Of a DNA stretch of 64,000 bases, positions 36,540 to 48,192 are shown in pieces; position 1 is the stretch's first letter; the number at the start of each line of letters is the position of its first letter. The notes under the pieces are model-generated. The model did no database searches and was not told where the DNA came from. It was given only the letters and a program-made list of their open reading frames with translations. Origin of the DNA: Bugula neritina (Eukaryota > Bryozoa > Gymnolaemata > Cheilostomatida > Bugulidae); assembly GCA_964035545.1 (NCBI GenBank), contig OZ037768.1:8981241-9045240 (forward strand), given 5' to 3'. A program made the position numbers and the translations under genes.

Positions 36540-37215
36540 TTGTATACTACAAATTATCATAATTACTCTAAATTTAGATAATGATACTTATACTATAACT
36601 ATTAGTATTACATTAAAACTTAGAGTTAGCATAGTTCCAAAAGTCAGAGTGTCATGACAATGATGGTGGTCATATCCATAGTGATAGTCATAGTGACAGC
36701 TATGACTTATGAGTTAAAAATAAAGTTCAAGTTGATGATTAATAAAAATTAACATATACTTGCAGCTGGCTGTAGTTTTACTACCAATATGAATATTATA
36801 ATTTTATTAGTAAATAGTATTAGTATACTCATACTGTAAGTGTAAGTATAAAAGTATAACTACTACTAGTTATAGTATTAGCCCTAGCCACTAGGCCTAT
36901 GCAGTAGCACTAGCTGTAAGTTTTTAATAAATATAATTAGGCTAGATTATGATTAATATTATATTTAGGCTTAGATTTAGATTAACCTTTTCTTAGTTTT
37001 AAGGCCAAGAGTAACAGCAGTAGCATCTTCATGATTATTATCATATACTTTTTCACTGTTCCATTTATGATTTTTCCTTGACAGTCAAACTGAAACTCAA
37101 ACTCAAAATGAAAATGATCTTGAAAATGGAATTGGAAGTAAACATCAAAATCAAAATGACACACATCCTAGTCCTACTCCTAGCACTAGTAGAGTACCTA
37201 CTAATCCTACTACTT
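36540..37215. repeat. Hexamer-register repeat fields
   Basis: Near 37081-37160 the register TSAAAM is very clear (TCAAAC, TGAAAC, TCAAAA, TGAAAA...). At 36570-36720 it is looser, with TAGTGA/TCATAG words. At 37165-37215 the words are CCTACT/CTAGTA. C/G switching at the second base recurs, as in the other fields. Confidence 0.7.
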
Positions 37216-39867
37216 GACTACAAAAAATATATAATAAAATACTTGCCTTGTACCGTTCTACCAAATTAAACATGATTATAGAGAGCTTTGGCTTGAATTT
37301 TTAGTGCTTGAACTGATGTGACAATAACATTCATTCAAAATTTCCCTGGTTTACGGTTTATTAATAATATTGTTAGGATTTGCATCTTTCGCTAGCGCAC
37401 TTTTACATAAGCAGGTAAAAATACCTCACTAGTAAACTCTGAGACATTTTAAACCTGCAAGACCAACATTTGAGTAATTATGAACAGACAATTCTTGTTC
37501 TACTATGATAATTTTGTTATAATATTTTCCAATGAAGAAAAATTGCACCTTCACTATTAACTTTTTGCTATCTTTCTGAAAATATATATATCTTTAGGAC
37601 TTATGGGAATGCATCGATTATAACATAAACATTAATTATATATATTCAGCAAGTGTTCTCCTATAATTATTTTTTAGAATATGTTATATATTGTATTGAG
37701 GAAAGTAAAAGTTAAAAGTAGAACATTTCAACCTACAAACCACAAAGTTTATTATGCATGCAGCATGCAATGACCATTAAAGTTCTCAAGTATAAATATA
37801 TATATAGGCATTATTACTAATCTACTATGAAAACCTAGAATAATTATTTTATTGAGGTATGGAAGAACAATCTTGCAAATATGCTGTTATACTTATTTGT
37901 GTAGGGCCTAGGCTGTGTAAAGTGAGGCCCTAAATCTTCCAACTGCGGCTTTTCCAACAATATATTGTGTGCATCAAAGAGTTAGTTATACAGCATACAT
38001 AGAAAACTAGTTAGCAGTATAAAGCTAATGGTACAAGTAAGGTTGGTCATTAGGACCATGTTATGTATTTTAATGGTAACATGTATTTTCTGGTACTGAA
38101 TGTATTCAAGCTACGATCATAAACTTATTAGTAATTAAACTACCTCTTATGCTGGTATAAATAATAAAATGTATATTTGCATGTTTAATTTTCTGTCCAA
38201 ACTATGATTGAATAATTCATCAGTGGTGTTTCAAAGTATAGTAATTTAGAATGATTTGCCTAAAGTATAAAACATTGTGTTATTATGCTCATTAAAACAT
38301 AGTCACTTCAACTAATGGAATTTCAAATAGCAGCTAAATCACTTAATGTTTATACTTCTTTTCCATTTGAGGGGTTATAACAATTACTTTTTGAATCTTT
38401 CAAGTTGCACAGATTCTGTCAGCTACATATACAAGTTTATATGGCGGAGGTTCATGTCATCTGACCCCTCAAAGAATAGTTATGCTCCCACATAAAGAGT
38501 AGCCTTTTTCTGTAAACGCTAAAATTATGCACCATTTTATAACTTATAGAGCATGTGCCTAAATTTTAATACAACTATTTTGCAATTTAATTTTTCATGT
38601 ATGCACACTTTCACTAACAACTAAAAAAGATGAAATTGTAATACATGTATTGATTATCAATAGCTAGTATTAAAACACTACAACAGAAGGTAGTTTACAA
38701 TAATAACTATTTTATTATGAAGCTGTTTTAAATTTTTTATAATGATTTTTGGCATCAACCGGTATGTAAAATGACGCATTTATATATAAAATTTAATGAT
38801 TAATATGAAGCAAAAGCAAAAACTCCATGCATAGATTTGAATTAAAAGTGCTCAATAATTTATGAAGTTTGAATCATTTCTTTATCATTGAAATTTTCAA
38901 GACTCGTAAAAAGACATGCAGTACCACTTCTCTCTCATGACTCAGTATAGAACTTGTCCTTCTACTATGTATTATGCATTTATAGTTGAATTATTTATAT
39001 ATAATGAATGTTTTCACTTCTTCTGTAATGCTGAAGAATCTGTTTATCTTATGTATGAATTTTGCAATCAGGTGGGAGCAGGGTACCATTACTATAGCTT
39101 CAAAACTTGTTTTAACTCAATCTTACCTAACAATTTAAATGGTATAAATTTTATTTTTTCATGAATCACACTCCAAAACAGAAGATATACTCCATTTACT
39201 TTTGATGTTATTCAGGTAAAAGCCAGGTGTTAAAATAATCATACACAGTTATCAGAAGATCAGTGCCACTGTGTAATAAGAAGTACTTTGCATATAGACT
39301 TCATTTCCAGTACAAACCAGAAGCGCACTCATAAAATCCATCTGTTCACCAGGTCACCTGTAACCAGCAAATCTTTCCAACTTCTTAAATTTTGGCACAA
39401 CTCTACTTGGGATTACAAAACATGGTATTTCATAACTTCAAACAAAGACTGTAAACCAAGTGCTAGGGTTACATGCATATATATATGGATACATAGTCAT
39501 TGGTGTTAAGCCTGAGGAAAAATACTTTTGGGGGTACAATTATTCTAACATTTAATGTGATATGGTTATAAGTTAGCTGTGCCTATGTAGATCTAAATAT
39601 ATGTTAATAAACCTCAACTCAAGTTGATAACCAACAGCCATAAACTCAAATCTGTAAGACAGAATTACAAATAACTGAAAATATATAAGGTGCATGATAG
39701 TTTTACTTTGATTACGTCTCATATAACACTTTGCATAACACCTTGCATATAACAATTTATAAGATTAATTGCCTTCACCAAACTTCATTTAAAATAAACT
39801 TTTTTATTTGAATAGTTATTTTCTTGTAAAGTGGGAATCTTCTTTCTTGCACAGAAATATCATGAAG

Positions 39868-40002
39868 AGTAAGCATTGGGCCACACGACGCGTTTTACAG
39901 CCGCGTGACGTGCGAGAAAACCCGTTTAGCCCACAAATGGGACGTCATGTGCGGGATTTTCATGCGTCTCACATGCTGAGCGGCAACCTTGTGCGTGTTT
40001 GA
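39868..40002. other. CpG-rich patch in a CpG-poor region
   Basis: About 135 bp carry well over ten CpGs, including ACGACGCG, GCCGCGTGACGTGCG and a TGACGTCC-like CRE half on minus. It could be a promoter of an unseen transcript or a remnant of an inserted sequence. A plus-strand open frame across it (39808-40002) has no support as a gene. Confidence 0.4.
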
Positions 40003-41372
40003 TCTAATTGGCTTATTGTCATTTAGCGAGCACACTTTTTTATTTTAATTCACGTTTTAGCTTTTAGCGAACTGAATTAAAATAGTTTCATATAGTTTGC
40101 AATTTCGATTTTATAGTATATATAAAGTCACTTTGCAGATGACATAGTTTAAAAATGAACGTCTGTAGGCAAGCAGTAAAGTTTAACGCTAACATCATTA
40201 GCTAATAAATTTTCTTACTCGCAACACACGCATTGTGTGTGGCATGTCTACGCTACGCTAAAACAACAATTGATTAATGATATTGTTATTCGAATGAGGC
40301 ATAAAAACAGGTGAAAAGAGCCAAAAATGATATTTTAGCTTCCATATTATTTATAATTTAGTTTCAATAACAAAAATAACAATAGCAAATAAAAAAAGAG
40401 AATCTAGATATATTATTACCGTATATTGGTATTTGATTTTTATAATATTAGGCTACATAATAATGTGAATTCATATAACTGACAACAGCTTCCCATTCAA
40501 TTTCTGTTGCAAGAGTGTAATATCTGTTTGTGCAAGCTTCTTCCTGCTCATAACTAATATTTTTTACCTAATGCAGCTAATGATCTCGTTAATCTATGTT
40601 ATGTAAAAAAGATAATCTTCTTGGTGATTCATTTAGTCCTAAGGCTAATCCATCTGTCAGCTCACACTAGGTTGGTCATTGGATTCTGCTACCTCAAGTA
40701 CAAGGAAATGTCATATTGCAATACGAAGTATGCAGTGGTATTAGAACTTCAACAGCTTTAATCTGTTTTATGCTAACATTGACTAATTTATACCTTGTGT
40801 AAACTTACAATATACCACCTGTGTCAGAACCTTAATCTTCAAAATATTCATAAAAGATATTTGTTTTACAAATTAAAACACAACAAGTTGTTTTGGATTG
40901 ACTCTTGTATAAAACTGACTGAATACTGAACTTATGTATATACAAGTATGTATAATATAAATATACAGGCCTACATGTGATATGTTTTATTTTATACAGA
41001 GAAGTAAAACTACAGTGCTGGAGTGTGACATGCCAATTGTTATATTTTCTCAATTTTAACATGCATTGATAAACATAGCTGAGGGTTTAGAATTACTCCC
41101 AACCCAAGTTTGCAAGTCTTTTACTTAAAACTCAAAGTATTCTATAGGCCTATACCATATTAAAATTTTGATAATAGAAACTAACTTGAAAGCAGTCTTA
41201 TTTTCGGAAAAACACCGATTTTTATTTAATATCTTTTAAAAATTATCAATTTTCAGAACACATAATGCAGTTGTTGTATAGCATATTTGTATCTTTTATT
41301 TTTATCACAGCATATCACATGTTTAGAATTGCTAATGGATTTTTTATTCCATTGGGACTGTTTAATAAAATG

Positions 41373-41590
41373 AAGCAGCCAGTGGTTTAGTGGTTGGAAT
41401 GTGGGGTAGAAAGCGCTAGGTCATGGGTTCAAATCCTAGCAAGGCTATTTAAAATTATGTCATTAAGAGCAAATCTAGTTGTGAATGCTTTCAAGACGCA
41501 GCTGAAATCCTTAAACCTTGCTGCCAGCATGGTGAAGGGCACAGGCCATTGCTGCTTAGAAACCAGTCTGCATCCTTGAGGAGTTCACAC
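41373..41590 (+). mobile_element. tRNA-derived SINE, copy 2
   Basis: AGTGGTTTAGTGGTTGGAAT is A-box-like and GGTTCAAATCC is a good B box at tRNA-like spacing. A long unrelated tail to about 41590 includes 'AAATCCTTAAACCTTGCTGC'. It does not fold as a tRNA acceptor stem. The tail end is approximate. Confidence 0.6.
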
Positions 41591-42180
41591 AAGATTTCTT
41601 ATAGCTAAAGACACTGATCACTAAGTATAGTATTTACCCACTTTTGAACTTGCCAACGCATCTTTGAAAAAAATGTACATAGAAGTAACTTATAAAGCTA
41701 ATGTAAAATAGTCTGCACAAGGCTGTAAGGATTTCAAACACTCATGATTTTATTTTTTTAAAATCATCTGTAGCATTAAATCTTTTCATGATTTCACATT
41801 TATAACTACTGCGTGTAGGTGTATACGGGTGTAAAGACGCTGTTAATTACTAACTGGCCCATAAAATGTTATACTTACTTTCATTGATTACCAACAAGTG
41901 GATAAGCTACGCTGAGTTTATGGAGACAAATTGAACCATTAATGACTTTGATACCAGTTTTATGCCTCCACCATTAAAGACATTCAACTCTGAGTAATAT
42001 ATTAACCTCTAATCTACATAATTTAAGTTGGTGATGCGTAAAATTATTTTAATCTAGCGGATACAATTTAGCACAGGACGGGATATGCACGGAACCATAA
42101 ACAATTATTGGCAAAAAACATGTGACACATCCACAAGAATGATTCACCAAAGTCTTGTAGAACAAGGCACCCCCTTTAAG

Positions 42181-42189
42181 TATATAAAT
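42181..42189 (+). promoter_or_regulatory. TATA box of the Asn-Gly repeat protein gene
   Basis: TATATAAAT lies 70 bp before the ATG at 42251. Initiation about 30 bp downstream would give a 5' UTR of about 40 bases. A clean TATA box suggests a highly or tissue-specifically expressed gene. Confidence 0.65.
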
Positions 42190-42250
42190 ATGAATGCTGA
42201 ATGTTGGGCTTGGTATTAAGAGCCAGATTATTGTACACAACACATCGAAC

Positions 42251-45074
42251 ATGGCTGTCTGTAAGTATTAATATTATAAGACATATTGCAAAAAAAAAAC
42301 AAAAAATATAAAGCTATAATTTAATGACAACTATTGAAACTTTTTAAAAATATTCAGAAGAAATATGGCTATGCTAGTTATACTAGTGTTGGGTTGTAAA
42401 TTTGTTGCATCTGGGTATGCGGTTTTATAGTACAAGCTATATGAGCTTTTTTGTAGGAAGTCTATACAATTTTATAATGTGCTGCATACTATAGAGTGAG
42501 CTGTGCGATTTTATAAGTTTATTTATTAGCTGTATAAAAGTGTTATGTAAAAAATTATTGCTCTTCTGTGACATTGTAAATAAAAGGAAACTTTTATAAA
42601 AGCTAATCTTGTAAACTGTATATCTGGCTAAGTTATATGCAACTAGTTGTTTTAAAGTTTATAATGAATTACATTAAGTAACACATTTAAGCATACTAGT
42701 GCAGTGTTCCAACAAATAGTTATTTACACAATTAGTCATACGAATGCAAAATAATATAAAATACATATTATACTTAATGCACCTACTTATTTTTAAACCA
42801 ATGAGATGATCTTAAGTGAAATCAACTTTTTTTCTAGGTGCTTTCAAAATAATGGGCCAAGTATCTATTGCATTGGCATTATTCTCTGGACTGCTGATAG
42901 ATGGAATGCCTATTTCTGACAGTACAGTAAACAGCCGCTTGAGTAAGTTTATAAAGTCTTCTCAGTATTAGCAAGTGATTGTCCAGTTACAGTATGTGTG
43001 CAATGATTACAATGCATCTCATCTATTAGAACTGCTCTGTGAAGGGAGCTTTTATCTTGCTTCTGTTAGTTTTTAATGCAGTGATATGAGCCCCACAATT
43101 TTTTCAAGTTTAGACAAAATAATATACACAATTGCATTGTACAAAGTATATTATATGCATTAAGTAATATATTGATGTATATGATCATCATAATGATTCT
43201 ATGTCTCATTAGACAGTATATGAAATCCTACTAAATTTTTTTCAAAGTTTTATATTAGCTGTTAGACAAATATTTTTAAGTGTAATAACTGTTAACATAG
43301 CACAAAATGACTACATGCACTTTTTTAATATATTAGTGAATTATTAAATTTTGAGAACAATAAAAATAATATAATATAGCAGTGTAAATGAGCTCTATGA
43401 ACACAATAACCATTGCAACTCACAACTTTTTAAGTAGATACTACAGAGCTCTACAGACAAGCTGAGTCTCTTACTATATTATTTGATACAATATAATAGC
43501 AAAGCTATTTTGTTATTAAGAAAGAAGCTGGCAAGACTATGATTGGAGAAATCCCACCGAGAAAACTAGCGGAAGCAATAATGGAAATCTCAATAAAGGT
43601 GGAGAAAATGGTAACATAAATGGTAATGATAATAATAATGGTACAAATGGCAACTTCAATGGCAATGAAAACATGGGAGAGTTGAATGGGAATGCAAATG
43701 GAAATATGAACACTGATGGTTCTAATGGCAATGTCAATGGCAATGGAAACGCTGATGGCATTAATGGTAATGGAAATGGTAATGACAACAACGACGGAGT
43801 AAATGGTAATGCAAATGGAAACTCCAATAAGGATGGCAAAAATGGCAATGGTAATGGTGATACTAATGGAAATGGCAGCAATGGTAATAGCAATGGCAAC
43901 CACAATAAAAATGGGGAGAATGGTAATGCAAATGGCAATGAAAATTCAAAAGGTGAAAATGGAAATTACAATGGCAATGATAACAAAAATGGTGAAAATG
44001 GCAATGATAATGGAAATAGCAATGGTAGAGGAAAAAATGGCAATGTCAATGGGAACAATAACAATGGAGGTGACAATGGTAATGCTAACGGCAACAGTAA
44101 CACAAGGGGTGAAAATGGTAATGATAATGGCAGCAACAATGAAGAAGGCTCTAATGGGAACGCTAATGGTAATAATAATAACAGAGGAGAAAATGGAAAT
44201 TCTAATGGAAATAACAATGCAAATGGTGAAAATGGGAATGTTAATGGTAATGGAAATGAACGAGGAGTTAATGGAAATGATAATGGGGGACAAAACTTGA
44301 ATGGTGAAAACGGCAATGATAATGGAAACAATAATGTGAGAGGAGAAAACGGCAATGGAAATGGCAATGGCAATAATGAAGGAGAAAATGGTAATGAAAA
44401 TGGTAACCTCAATGGAAATGGTGATAATGGCAATGTTAATGGGAATGATAACAAGAGTGGAACCAATGGAAATGAAAATGGTCAAAGCAACAGACGCGGG
44501 GACAATGGCAATGCCAATGGTAATGGGAATGAAGCTGGAGAAAATGGGAATAACAACGGTAACAGCAATCAGCGAGGAGAAAATGGCAACTTTAATGGTA
44601 ATGGCAATGGCGATGGAAAAAATGGAAATAACAATGGTAGTAGTAATCAGAGAGGAGACAATGGCAACTTTAATGGTAATGGTAACAGCCATGGAAATAA
44701 TGGGAATAATAATGGAAGTGGAAATACAGGAGGCAGTAATGGAAATGGCAATGGCAATAACAATGGTGAAAGCGAAAGTAAGTTATAGTTGCAATATATG
44801 CATTTACGATATATTTCTTTGCTTTAATGCAGTTTCAATTAAGAGTAAATGCATGCTTTAAACTGATATGTTGTATTTATAACCAAAGGGGTATAATATA
44901 CTTTTTGTTTATGTTAAGTATTAACATATTCACTTGATTATTAACCTGCGAGTTTCTATCAGCAACAATTGACAAAATATAAGCCACATGAAATATAATA
45001 GAACTGATGATTTTTTTTCAGGTTTTGAGTCCAGATTTAATTATGAGGGCTACCAAAGAAGATATAGTTGGTAA
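42251..45074 (+). CDS. Secreted Asn/Gly-repeat protein
   Basis: Exons 42251-42260, 42838-42942, 43521-44777 and 45022-45074 join in phase (breaks 1, 1, 1) to 474 residues. The N-terminus 'MAVCAFKIMGQVSIALALFS' is a signal peptide. A short pro-like stretch ends in a dibasic KR (about residues 39-40). Then comes 'SWQDYDWRNPTEKTSG' and about 30 copies of a 13-residue unit G-x-N-G-N-x-N-G-N-x-N-x-x, the last two positions often charged (KD, ER, QR). The C-terminus 'FESRFNYEGYQRRYSW' is aromatic and basic, like the segment before the repeats. A few N-G-S/T and N-K-S sequons exist. I know no family match. Asn-Gly repeats in mollusc nacrein act in biomineral matrices, so an extracellular matrix, cement or mineral role is a guess. 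All introns are phase 1, typical of extracellular proteins. Confidence 0.85.
43560..44770 (+). repeat. 39-bp coding minisatellite (13-residue Asn/Gly unit, about 30 copies)
   Basis: The unit is built on a 6-base AATGGN register (Asn-Gly codons). Codons vary (AAT/AAC, GGA/GGC/GGT) while the amino-acid pattern is kept, arguing for selection on protein. Long open frames in the other five frames are by-products of this periodicity. Confidence 0.9.
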
Positions 45075-46813
45075 ATAAATTGTAGTGAATTGATTAGAAA
45101 GTGAGTGAATTTATTTAATATAATATGCGTATACCAGTGATCGATACTGATTATTGTGGTGCAATATGACATACTATGTAGTGACATTGTATTATTTATC
45201 AGCATAATATAAATTTTGTTACTCACTGACAAGATGTAAAGGTACAGATTTAAGAGGTGTTTTAGCATATAAACACACCTTTTTAGGAGAAAACTACATT
45301 CAAGTTTTAAAAGTTTTCTGAAAATGGTGCAATGAATTATACTATTGCTGAATAATTCAATAGGGTTGATTGTTGATGAAACCTATTACAGCTGTTAGTT
45401 CAAATGGTTTCTCTTTAAAGACAATCACCAAGTAGATAACATGATTATAGTTGCAATGAGGCATCTCATAGTAAAAGCAATACCTACTATTATATTGTAT
45501 ATAGGAAATTTGAACAATGTGAATGTTTATAGTATCTAGTGTAATAGAAAGCAAACAAGATACTTGATAATGTCTTTATCTATTCAGCTTGAAGTCTTGG
45601 GTTTTTAATAATGAATTGAATTACTGAACTGTTTTATTTGTTTATTACTCATAAAATTAATGCTTCATTAGCATGACTAATAAATGCATTTCAAAAATAT
45701 ATAAACCATGCATGTTGTAGACATTGCATTCCTTCTTTATTGTTTTTAAACATTAATAAAATTTGCTAGCAGTTCTCAATAGCACTTACCAACAGCACTT
45801 TTAAATTTTGAAATATTATTACTATAAATTAATTGCATAGCAACAGCATAAATAAAGCAATGATAAGCATAAAAAAGTCATATATGGAAACCGTCAGCTG
45901 TCAAAGCTAAGCACAGATCTTAATGACCTGCTGCGGGCTTCTAAAATTACTTGATTAGTATTATTATTATTTTCACCTGCTGTAAAAAGAAATTCTAGTA
46001 ATTATGCTATACAATATAAGTTTTTGACAAGATGCAAGAAAACAGTGTTGCAGTGTATTTAATCAAAACCATCAACAATAAAGTGGAACAATAACAGAAT
46101 GAACCTGTAATATAGTACCCTCAACGCAAGTCTCTGTTTAAAGTTTCGCAATTAATTTATTAGAATATTTACATATTCATACATAAGAGTAATAAGCATA
46201 ATCATGTAAAGAATAGAAGCGTAATAAAAAATAACTAGAACAATGAGTTAATGCCTTATGGTCATTAGAAATAAGTTTAATTATTTGGATATAATGAAAT
46301 TTACAGATATTTGTAATAAGGGAATGCATGTTGCAAACACATAAATTATAAATGTTACAAAAATAAATTGAGCAATTTTATAATCAGCAGTCACGGCCAT
46401 GCAACAATTAATAAATATATATTCATTTAGTTTGACCAAAAATTGGTATGGGCAAACTGTAACAGCAAAACTTGTTATATTTTATATATGCACTGTTGTA
46501 TTATGCAATGCACCTTTTCACACAAGAAAATGTGCATGTTGTGCCCGTAAATGTCCAGTATCATATGATATCTACATATAATTATAATTTCTATAAATAG
46601 CTATAATCATAACATATAGCTGGGTGTATAGTTTAGTAGTTCAAAATCAAGCCAAATTATTTGACATATTAACACATATGCATACTGTATATAGTCTATG
46701 TGTAGTACAACTTAGCTTGTATGGCATGTTATAGTTTTGAAAAACGAGTAAGTTAAAATACTTTAAAAATAAAACAAGAAATATTTTAATTGATTTAATA
46801 CAAGCTAATCAAA
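45075..46813. other. Intergenic between the Asn-Gly protein and the giant gene (convergent)
   Basis: AT-rich with no exon seen. An AATAAA overlaps the Asn-Gly gene's end (45075-45080), and an ATTAAA on minus near 46795 could serve the giant gene. Confidence 0.5.
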
Positions 46814-48161
46814 CTAGTATTGAAAAGCAGGCGGGGATGTATAATTTACACGTCTATGTACAGCTTTTTCCAACTGCTGTCTTGCTTGGAGTTTTCTATT
46901 ATTACTCTCATTAAATGCTGCGATAATGTTTTTCAGAGAATTGTCCATACTCTTCTGAATGTCATGAACATGATCGTTGAGATTCCTACGAGGGCTATTA
47001 GCTGCGAACGAACTTTTAATTGGCTCTGGTTGTGCTTCTTCATCCTCCTAAAACAAATCAATATGATACGATTCAGTGTGTAGTAGCATATGTGTACACT
47101 AGTTCATTACACGTACAGTATGTAGTAGTATAGATGTACACTAGTCCATTAATTGTAGTATAAAGTACATATTGCAAATTTCCAGTCAACAATTTGACAC
47201 CTACTAAAATAGTTAGCATTTACCTCAAGTAATTCTAGCATCATGATATATGATTACATAAATGCATTATATAATATTATGACACTTTTTAAGTTGGCAC
47301 AGCAAGTGTATGCAGTGCAATACTACAAAAATAACCATATTGAAAAACAATAATGTGAATACATAAACAGTATAAGACTGCGAATCAACCTTTGTATATA
47401 AAGTAAGTAAGTGAGTAAGAAAGTAAGCAAGTAACTGAGTAAGTAAGTAAGTGAGTAAGCAAGTGAGTAAGTAAGTAAGTAAGTGAGTAAGTAAGTAAGT
47501 AAGTAAGTGATTAAGTAAGTAAGTAAGTAAGCAAGTGAGTAAGTAAGTAAGTAAGTAAGTGAGTAAGTAAGTGAGTAAGTAAGTAAGTAAGTAAGTGAGT
47601 AAGTAAGTAAGTGAGTAAGCAAGTGAGTAAGTAAGTAAGTAAGTAAGTGAGTAAGTAAGTGAGTAAGTGAGTAAGTAAGTGAGTGAGTGAGTAAGTAAGT
47701 AAGTAAGTAAGTAAGTGAGTGAGTGAGTAAGTAAGTAAGTAAGTGAGTAAGTAAGTAAGTGAGTAAGTAAGTAAGTAAGTAAGTGAGTAAGTAAGTGAGT
47801 AAGTAAGTGAGTAAGTAAGTAAGTGAGTGAGTAAGTAAGTGAGTAAGTAAGTAAGTAAGTGAGTGAGTAAGTAAGTGAGTAAGTAAGTAAGTAAGTGAGT
47901 GAGTGAGTAAGTAAGTAAGTAAGTGAGTAAGTAAGTAAGTAAGTGAGTAAGTAAGTAAGTAAGTAAGTGAGTAAGTAAGTGAGTAAGTAAGTGAGTAAGT
48001 AAGTAAGTGAGTGAGTAAGTAAGTGAGTAAGTAAGTAAGTAAGTGAGTAAGTGAGTAAGTAAGTGAGTAAGTAAGTAAGTAAGTGAGTAAGTGAGTAAGT
48101 AAGTAAGTGAGTAAGTAAGTGAGTAAGTAAGTAAGTAATTGAGTAAGTGAGTAAGTAAGTG

Positions 48162-48192
<31 letters not shown>

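Larger units (their letters stand above)
29180..42178. other. Gene-poor intergenic region of about 13 kb
   Basis: I find no exon set with coding character on either strand. The region is AT-rich and includes short tandem repeats (33882-33938), a poly-C run (34660-34675), hexamer fields (36540-37215), a CpG-rich patch (39868-40002) and a tRNA-derived SINE (41373-41590). A non-coding RNA gene or distal regulatory DNA could be here, but nothing identifies one. Confidence 0.5.

Noticed and set aside
39808-40002. 64-codon plus-strand frame over the CpG-rich patch
   Set aside because: No partner exons, no family match and odd composition. The CpG density explains its appearance.
43505-44861. Long frames in the other frames and on minus across the Asn-Gly exon
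   Set aside because: They follow from the 6/39-bp periodicity. Only the Asn-Gly frame links in phase to a signal-peptide exon and a terminal exon.
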